From Salivita marina (lineage in GTDB: Bacteria > Pseudomonadota > Gammaproteobacteria > Pseudomonadales > Azotimanducaceae): a stretch of 64,000 nt of DNA. Where the stretch lies: contig JAYQNS010000004.1 in the NCBI GenBank assembly GCA_038144425.1, forward strand, positions 682,001 through 746,000, read 5' to 3'. Below the pieces are notes generated by a model. It saw only the letters and a list, made by a program, of their open reading frames with translations, was not told the origin of the DNA and searched no databases. The translations under genes and the position numbers were made by a program. Within the stretch, counting starts at the first letter, position 1; each line of letters begins with the position of its first letter. Positions 59,164 to 64,000 of the stretch are shown here, one piece after another.

Positions 59164-59859
59164 ATGGCTGGTCTTGAAGCACGGGTGCAAGCGGTGCGGG
59201 AACGGCTCCGCATCGCCGCTCAGGCAGCCAACCGGGCGCCGGAATCCCTCACCCTGATCGCCGTGAGCAAAACCCAAGGGGCGGAAGCCGTGGCCAAGGT
59301 GGCGGCCCTGGGCCAGCGGGACTTCGGGGAGAACTACCTTCAGGAAGCGCTGGCTAAGCAGGCGGCCCTGGCCACCCAGCCCCTGTGCTGGCATTTCATC
59401 GGCGCCCTGCAAAGCAACAAAACCCGAGCCGTGGCCGAGCACTTTAGCTGGGTGCATACGGTGGACCGGGCAAAGCTCGCGGAGCGGCTTTCCGCTCAGC
59501 GGCCGCGGGCCCTAGGGCCCCTTAAGGTGTGCCTCCAGGTCAAGCTTGACCCAGAGGAGACAAAAGCCGGGGTGGCCCCGGAAGATCTTGTGACGCTGGC
59601 GGAGATCGTGCAGGGCTGCCCCGGACTCGAGCTGCTGGGACTCATGGCCCTTCCTGCGCCCCGCACAGGCTTTGAAGCCCAGCGCGAAAGCTTGGCACGG
59701 CTCAAGGCCCTGGCGTCGGCCCTTCCGCCTACGGCCACCGTGCTGTCCATGGGCATGAGCGACGATCTCGAGGCGGCGGTAGCCGCCGGCGCCACCCACC
59801 TTCGCCTCGGCACGGCCCTCTTCGGCCCCCGGGCCTCCAAACGGGAAAACACACCATGA
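59164..59859 (+). CDS. yggS: PLP-binding protein YggS (PLP homeostasis, PROSC family)
   Basis: A fold-type III PLP carrier of 231 residues involved in vitamin B6 balance; no catalytic activity is established. Visible are LIAVSKTQGAEAV with the PLP Lys near residue 39, DFGENYLQEAL, WHFIGALQSNKTRAV, HTVDRAKLAERL and the phosphate-binding LSMGMSDDLEAAVAAGATHLRLGTALFG in part. It overlaps proC by four bases (yggS-proC-yggT). Confidence 0.97.
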   Translation: MAGLEARVQAVRERLRIAAQAANRAPESLTLIAVSKTQGAEAVAKVAALGQRDFGENYLQEALAKQAALATQPLCWHFIGALQSNKTRAVAEHFSWVHTVDRAKLAERLSAQRPRALGPLKVCLQVKLDPEETKAGVAPEDLVTLAEIVQGCPGLELLGLMALPAPRTGFEAQRESLARLKALASALPPTATVLSMGMSDDLEAAVAAGATHLRLGTALFGPRASKRENTP

Positions 59860-60755
59860 CCGAAAGCACCGCTCCGGGAGCGACCCTTGCGCTTCCGAGG
59901 ACCGTCGCCTTCATCGGAGGGGGCAACATGGCCCAGGCCCTACTCGGGGGCCTTCTGGCCAGCAAGGCCGACCCCACGGCCCTGCGGGTCTCGGACCCAA
60001 GCCCTACCTGCCGGGACGCCCTTTCCGCGCTCGGGCCCATCGCGCTCTTTGAAGACAACGCCGCCGCCGTAGAGGGCGCAGAGGCCGTGGTACTGGCAGT
60101 GAAACCCCAGGTATTGGGGCCCGTTCTTATGGCCCTTGCCCCGACTTTGGCGGCGCAACCAACCATACCCTTCGTGCTATCCATCGCCGCCGGCATCGAC
60201 TGCGCAAGCCTGCTCAACTGGAGCGGCGGGGCACCGGTCGTGCGCGCCATGCCTAACACCCCGGCGCTCCTTCGAAGCGGCGCAACGGCGCTCTTTGCCA
60301 CCCCGGAGGTAAGCCCGACGCAACGCGCCCAGGCCGAAGCGCTCATGGCTATGGCCGGGACGACCTATTGGCTCGAGGAGGAAGGGGATCTCGCCGCGGT
60401 GACCGCCGCCTCCGGCAGTGGCCCTGCCTATTTCTTCCGGCTCATGGAGTGCATGATCGAAGCAGCGGTCGCCCAGGGGCTAACCCCGGCGCTGGCGAGC
60501 GCTCTGGTCACGGAAACCGCTCTTGGCGCCGCCCGCATGGCCACGGCGCCTGGCGCAGACCCGGCGGCGCTCCGCGCCGCCGTCACCACCCCCCGGGGCA
60601 CAACTGCCGCGGCTCTGTCGGCCTTTGACGCAGCGGGCTTTGCCCCCATGGTGGAGAAGGCGATGGCAGCGGCGGCCCATCGCGCCAACACCCTTGCCGA
60701 AGAACTCGGCGTAAACAGCGCTGCGCCAGCGCAGTATCAAGGAGATGGAGCATGA
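59856..60755 (+). CDS. proC: Pyrroline-5-carboxylate reductase
   Basis: Last step of proline synthesis. It has 299 residues, with a short N-terminal extension of about 15 residues compared with E. coli (269). Visible are the NAD(P) motif VAFIGGGNMAQALLGGL, VVLAVKPQVL, VVRAMPNTPALLRSGATAL in part and the C-terminal ASGSGPAYFFRLMECMIEAA in part with TTPRGTTAAAL. Overlaps yggS and yggT by four bases each. Confidence 0.97.
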   Translation: MTESTAPGATLALPRTVAFIGGGNMAQALLGGLLASKADPTALRVSDPSPTCRDALSALGPIALFEDNAAAVEGAEAVVLAVKPQVLGPVLMALAPTLAAQPTIPFVLSIAAGIDCASLLNWSGGAPVVRAMPNTPALLRSGATALFATPEVSPTQRAQAEALMAMAGTTYWLEEEGDLAAVTAASGSGPAYFFRLMECMIEAAVAQGLTPALASALVTETALGAARMATAPGADPAALRAAVTTPRGTTAAALSAFDAAGFAPMVEKAMAAAAHRANTLAEELGVNSAAPAQYQGDGA

Positions 60756-61321
60756 ACGAAGCGCTCTCCGGCGGCGGCCTCTTTCTGCTGCGAACCATCC
60801 TCAGTCTCGCCAGCTTTCTGTTCCTGCTGCGCTTTTTGCTCCAGGCGGTGCGGGCCGACTTCTACAACCCGCTGACCCAAGGCGTGGTGCGTTTCACGGA
60901 GCCTCTCCTTAAGCCCCTGCGCACCCTTATCCCCTACCTCGGCGGGCTCGACATCGCGGCCCTTGGGCTGACCCTCATAGCGGAAATCCTCCTGTGCATG
61001 CTGACCTTCGGCCTTCCCCTGGGGTCGGCGATCCTCGTGGCCGCCTTTCGCCTGCCCATGCGACTATTGGAGCTGTATTTCTGGGCGCTCCTCATCGTGG
61101 TGATCCTAAGCTGGGTGGCGCCCATGAGCCGACACCCCGGTGCCGAGCTGCTGGAGCAGCTCACGGGCCCCGTGCTCGCACCGATTCGTCGGCTGCTACC
61201 CCCGGCAGGGGGCCTCGATTTCTCCGTTCTCGTCCTGTTTTTGCTCCTGACCCTGCTGCGGGATTACCTGGTGCCGGGCCTCGCCCTAGAAGTGGGCATC
61301 CCCCGCATGCTCCTACCCTAG
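60752..61321 (+). CDS. yggT: YggT family membrane protein
   Basis: A 189-residue inner-membrane protein with two YggT repeats, each with a membrane helix pair: residues about 5-110 (FLLRFLLQAVRADFYNPLTQ, TEPLLKPLRTLIPYLGGLD in part) and about 105-189 (WVAPMSRHPGAELLEQLTGPVLAPIRRLLPP in part, GGLDFSVLVLFLLLTLLRDYL in part). The function is not settled; osmotic protection and division-site roles are described for relatives. Follows proC with a four-base overlap. Confidence 0.95.
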   Translation: MNEALSGGGLFLLRTILSLASFLFLLRFLLQAVRADFYNPLTQGVVRFTEPLLKPLRTLIPYLGGLDIAALGLTLIAEILLCMLTFGLPLGSAILVAAFRLPMRLLELYFWALLIVVILSWVAPMSRHPGAELLEQLTGPVLAPIRRLLPPAGGLDFSVLVLFLLLTLLRDYLVPGLALEVGIPRMLLP

Positions 61322-61340
61322 CGGCGGGGCCTTGTCCCTT

Positions 61341-61362
61341 GCGAGGGCCCCAGGGCCCTCGC
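61341..61362 (+). repeat. GC-rich hairpin between yggT and metX
   Basis: GCGAGGGCC (61341-61349), a four-base loop, and GGCCCTCGC (61354-61362) form a perfect nine-pair stem 20 bases after the yggT stop. No T-run follows, so an intrinsic terminator is unlikely; it may be a processing or pausing site that sets metX-metW apart from yggS-proC-yggT. Confidence 0.45.
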
Positions 61363-61395
61363 TAGACTTCGCGCCCATTCTGGGAGAGGCAGTTG

Positions 61396-62544
61396 ATGGC
61401 TGAAGCGGCGCCCAGCGATCATCACTCCGTCGGCCTTGTGACGGCGGAGAGCGCGGATTTTTCTGGCCCCTTTCCTCTGGCTAGCGGCGAAAGCCTGCCC
61501 GCCTATACGCTGGTCTACGAGTGCTACGGCGTCCTCAACGCAGAGCGAAGCAACGCGCTTCTGATTTGCCATGCGCTCTCCGGCCATCATCACGCCGCGG
61601 GCTACTACGATTTGGAAGATCCCAAGCCCGGCTGGTGGGACACGGCCATTGGCCCGGGCAAGGCCATCGACACCAATCGCTTCTTCGTCGTCGCCTTGAA
61701 CAATCTCGGGGGCTGCCACGGCAGCACCGGGCCCATAAGCTCGAACCCGGCCACGGGACGCCCCTACGGGCCGGACTTTCCCACGGTGACCGTTCCGGAC
61801 TGGGTGAACGCCCAAGCCGCCCTGGCCGATCGCCTGGGTATCGAGCGCTGGGCAGCGGTGGTAGGGGGCAGCCTGGGAGGCATGCAGGCGCTCCAATGGG
61901 CCCTGTCCTATCCCGACCGGGTGGGCTCCGCGGTGGCCATTGCCAGCACGCCACGCCTTTCCGCCCAGAACATCGCCTTTAACGAAATTGCCCGGCAGGC
62001 CATCACCGCCGATCCAGACTTTCGGGAGGGCCGCTACCTGGAGGCAGGCGTGGTGCCCACGGCGGGGCTGCGCCTGGCGCGTATGCTAGGCCACGTCACC
62101 TACCAATCCGATGACGGGCTCAGGGAAAAGTTTGGTCGAGCCGTGCGCACCGGAGATCTCGATATCCTCCAAGACGTGCAGTTCCAGGTGGAAAGTTATC
62201 TCCAGTACCAGGGAAAATCTTTCTCCCGTCGCTTCGACGCCAATACCTACCTGCTCATGACCCGAGCCCTGGACTACTTCGATCCTGCCCGGGCCTATGG
62301 GGACGATTTGGTGGCCACCTTCGCTGCCATGAAAGCCAAGCTGCTGTTCATTTCCTTCACTACGGACTGGCGCTTTCCGTCGGCCCGATCCCGGGAAATG
62401 GCCCTGGCGGCCCTCCGCGCGGGCCGGGAGGTGAGCTACGTCGACGTCGACGCCGCCCAGGGCCATGATGCCTTTCTGCTCCCGGTGCCCCGCTACCTTG
62501 AGGTGCTCGGGACCTACCTTCGGGGCCTGGAGCCGAGCCCATGA
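61396..62544 (+). CDS. metX: Homoserine O-acyltransferase (MetX; probably succinyl-transferring)
   Basis: An alpha/beta-hydrolase-fold acyltransferase activating homoserine for methionine synthesis. ATG 61396 (GAGAGG upstream) gives 382 residues. Visible are ALLICHALSGHHHAAG, DTNRFFVVALNNLGGCHGS in part, the nucleophile Ser159 in VVGGSLGGMQALQW, and the C-terminal Asp and His (SFTTDWRFP, QGHDAFLLP). Although named acetyltransferase by family, gammaproteobacterial MetX enzymes next to metW are mostly succinyltransferases. Overlaps metW by four bases. Confidence 0.95.
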   Translation: MAEAAPSDHHSVGLVTAESADFSGPFPLASGESLPAYTLVYECYGVLNAERSNALLICHALSGHHHAAGYYDLEDPKPGWWDTAIGPGKAIDTNRFFVVALNNLGGCHGSTGPISSNPATGRPYGPDFPTVTVPDWVNAQAALADRLGIERWAAVVGGSLGGMQALQWALSYPDRVGSAVAIASTPRLSAQNIAFNEIARQAITADPDFREGRYLEAGVVPTAGLRLARMLGHVTYQSDDGLREKFGRAVRTGDLDILQDVQFQVESYLQYQGKSFSRRFDANTYLLMTRALDYFDPARAYGDDLVATFAAMKAKLLFISFTTDWRFPSARSREMALAALRAGREVSYVDVDAAQGHDAFLLPVPRYLEVLGTYLRGLEPSP

Positions 62545-63146
62545 CCCTTCGCCAGGACCTGAAACTGATCGCAGCCATGGTGCCCGAAGGCGCGCGAGTG
62601 CTCGACCTCGGCTGCGGCGATGGCGCCTTGCTGGCGTGGCTGGCGGAGCACCATGGGGTACGGGGTTACGGCATTGAGATTGATGAAAAGCAGATCACCC
62701 GGTGCGTTGCTCGAGGCGTGAGCGTTTTGGAACGAGACATCGACGAGGGCCTCTCCGATTTCCCTACCGATGGCTTTGACGTCGTGGTGATGGCGGAAAC
62801 GCTTCAGGCGGTGCGCAAGCCCGGCGCCGTGCTCCAGCACATGCTTCGCATCGCACCGCGGAGCATCGTGACCTTCCCGAACTTTGGGCACTGGCGCTGC
62901 CGGCTAGAGTTGGCCAGTGCCGGGCGCATGCCCATCGCTAGGCACCTACCCCATGCCTGGCACGACACCCCCAATATCCACCTCTGCACCTTCGCCGATT
63001 TCGAAGCGCTTTGTGCTGAGCGCTCCCTGACTATTTACGATAGAAAGGTCGTCAATGCCCAATATGAAAGCACCTGGGCCATGAACCAATGGCCTAACCT
63101 ATTCGGTACCATTGCGGTCTACGGGCTTAGGCGCCCGGGCACCTAG
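62541..63146 (+). CDS. metW: Methionine biosynthesis protein MetW
   Basis: A SAM-methyltransferase-fold protein of 201 residues that works with MetX in methionine synthesis. Visible are LKLIAAMVPEGARVLDLGCGDGALLAWL in part (the motif VLDLGCGDGALL), GYGIEIDEKQITRCVARGVSV in part, MAETLQAVRKPGAVLQ, FPNFGHWRCRLEL and DTPNIHLCTFADFEALC. It probably supports MetX rather than methylating a known target. Confidence 0.96.
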   Translation: MTLRQDLKLIAAMVPEGARVLDLGCGDGALLAWLAEHHGVRGYGIEIDEKQITRCVARGVSVLERDIDEGLSDFPTDGFDVVVMAETLQAVRKPGAVLQHMLRIAPRSIVTFPNFGHWRCRLELASAGRMPIARHLPHAWHDTPNIHLCTFADFEALCAERSLTIYDRKVVNAQYESTWAMNQWPNLFGTIAVYGLRRPGT

Positions 63147-63175
63147 GCCACCCTCTACCCTGGGAGACTTCGCTT

Positions 63176-63613
63176 ATGGGAACGCTGCTGCGCTTACTGA
63201 TTTTGCTGACCCTCGCCGGAACAGCTCAGGCCGAGCAGGTCAAAGGCTTCGGCGATCTATCAGTGCACTACATTGCGCTTAACAGCACCAGCGTTCCGGC
63301 GAACGTCGCCGCAGACTACGATTTAGATCGGGGGGAAAAGGTCGCCCTCATCAACATCGCGGGCCGCCGGGAATCCGGCGAACCCGGGGATACGACTCCC
63401 GTGCCCCTCGCGGTCAAGGGGACGGTGCGGAATCTCCTAGGACAAACGATCACGCTCACCTTCCAGGAGGTGCGCGAGCCCGGGGCCATCTACTACCTCG
63501 CGACCACGCGCTTCACCGATCGGGAAGCGCTTCGCTTTGAGCTCACCGTGGAGGATTTGGAGCGGGGCGAGCGCCACCCCCTGAGTTTCCAGAAAACCCT
63601 CTGGGCCCAATGA
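63176..63613 (+). CDS. Exported DUF4426 protein
   Basis: A 145-residue protein with a signal peptide (MGTLLRLLILLTLAGTAQA, cleavage after AQA). The mature part is beta-rich DUF4426: FGDLSVHYIALNSTSVPANVAADYDLDR in part (HYIALNSTSVPANVA), KVALINIAGRR and FQEVREPGAIYYLATTRF in part. Periplasmic, function unknown. The metW-DUF4426-rdgB order is conserved in Pseudomonas. Overlaps rdgB by four bases. Confidence 0.9.
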   Translation: MGTLLRLLILLTLAGTAQAEQVKGFGDLSVHYIALNSTSVPANVAADYDLDRGEKVALINIAGRRESGEPGDTTPVPLAVKGTVRNLLGQTITLTFQEVREPGAIYYLATTRFTDREALRFELTVEDLERGERHPLSFQKTLWAQ

Positions 63614-64000
63614 GAACGCCTCTGCTGCTCGCGACCCATAATGACGGCAAAGTCCAGGAATTCGCTCGCCTGCTTCCCGACTTTGCCCTCACCGGGGCCC
63701 GCGCGCTCCAGCTGGACGCACCAGAGGAGACGGGGCAGACCTTCATCGAGAATGCGCTCATCAAGGCCCGGGCCGGAGCCCAGGCCTCAGGCCTCCCCAC
63801 CCTGGCCGATGACTCCGGGCTCATTGTTCCGCGCCTCGGTGGGGCCCCTGGGGTGTACTCCTCCCGCTACGCCGGACCCGAGGCCACGGACCGGGACAAC
63901 TGGCAGGCCCTTTTGAAAGCCCTTGAGGGGCCCGGGGATCGGCGCGCCGCGTTCTACTGCGTGCTTGTGCTCATGAGCCACCCGGACGATCCCTGCCCGC
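63610..64000 (+). CDS. rdgB: XTP/dITP pyrophosphatase, RdgB/HAM1 (3' end cut by window edge)
   Basis: A house-cleaning NTPase that removes dITP, XTP and other non-canonical purine nucleotides. The visible 130 residues begin LLLATHNDGKVQEFARLLP, with the substrate motif THNxxK. ETGQTFIENALIKARAGA, the catalytic LADDSGLIVPRLGGAPGVYSSRYAG in part and DRRAAFYCVLVLM follow. About 65 residues remain beyond the window. It starts within the DUF4426 stop (ATGA). Confidence 0.96.
   Translation, partial: MRTPLLLATHNDGKVQEFARLLPDFALTGARALQLDAPEETGQTFIENALIKARAGAQASGLPTLADDSGLIVPRLGGAPGVYSSRYAGPEATDRDNWQALLKALEGPGDRRAAFYCVLVLMSHPDDPCP

Noticed and set aside
1..64000. Mobile elements, prophage, CRISPR, toxin-antitoxin or defence island
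   Set aside because: Every gene except the few discussed fits conserved chromosomal order. No transposase, integrase, direct-repeat array or att-like duplication was seen.

Overview
This window is a gene-dense, high-GC stretch of a gammaproteobacterial chromosome. The gene sets ygfB-pepP-ubi-gcvTHP, zapA-6S RNA-ygfA, rppH-ptsP-lgt-thyA-folA, serA/D2HGDH-rpiA-ilvA and gshB-tonB-yqgE-ruvX-pilT-yggS-proC-yggT-metX-metW-rdgB are those known from Pseudomonas and its relatives. The spinster-type MFS carrier, FabV and the family VIII esterase would suit a marine Pseudomonadales/Cellvibrionales lineage, but that placement is inference. No insertion sequence, prophage, CRISPR array, tRNA or rRNA was recognised. 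No stretch longer than 300 bases lacks a gene; the longest gap is the 292 bases between hemE and the serine hydrolase.

Layout. 1-6846 (minus): glnE-ilvE-ldcA-yqiB-parE, with parE cut by the window edge. 6949-9991 (plus): argA and ilvD. 9997-11887 (minus): an SDR oxidoreductase and hemE. 12180-16008 (plus): serine hydrolase, a divergent PRPP-synthetase-like protein and an MFS carrier. 16005-19240 (minus): corA, fabV and an NAD-kinase-like gene. 19304-20845 (plus): AbgT transporter. 20842-22980 (minus): folA, thyA, lgt. 23117-23917 (plus): NRDE/TANGO2 protein. 23861-27949 (minus): ptsP, rppH, rlmI. 28043-30052 (plus): a DUF255 protein that has lost its thioredoxin cysteines. 30049-37671 (minus): ygfB-pepP-ubi-gcvT-gcvH-gcvPA-gcvPB. 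37785-39127 (plus): coiled-coil protein, zapA, 6S RNA, ygfA. 39128-40651 ilvA (minus), then rpiA (plus), D2HGDH (minus), serA (plus). 44124-49237 (minus): tkt-pgk-sfsA-fba. 49467-52199 (plus): metK-metF-rsmE. 52155-55360 (minus): three unusual genes where a Pil-Chp chemosensory operon would be expected. 55359-58050 (plus): gshB, tonB-like, yqgE, ruvX. 58047-59081 (minus): pilT. 59164-64000 (plus): yggS-proC-yggT-metX-metW-DUF4426-rdgB, with rdgB cut by the edge.

Function. Much of the window serves one-carbon, serine/glycine, methionine/SAM and folate metabolism (serA, gcvTHP, ygfA, metF, metK, metX/W, thyA, folA, an AbgT carrier). Glycolysis/pentose-phosphate (tkt, pgk, fba, rpiA), branched-chain amino acid (ilvA, ilvD, ilvE) and arginine (argA) genes are also present.

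Most notable. The rsmE-gshB interval holds a shrunken relative of the twitching-motility chemosensory operon: a PilI/CheW-like protein, a two-TM coiled-coil protein in the pilJ position without receptor domains, and an unknown protein in the chpA position, with no pilG or pilH. The nearby pilT has an in-frame TAG. Two other genes (ldcA, gcvPB) each appear to lack one base in a G/C run, which may be sequencing error. All ten convergent gene pairs have stop codons within 6 bases of each other or overlapping.
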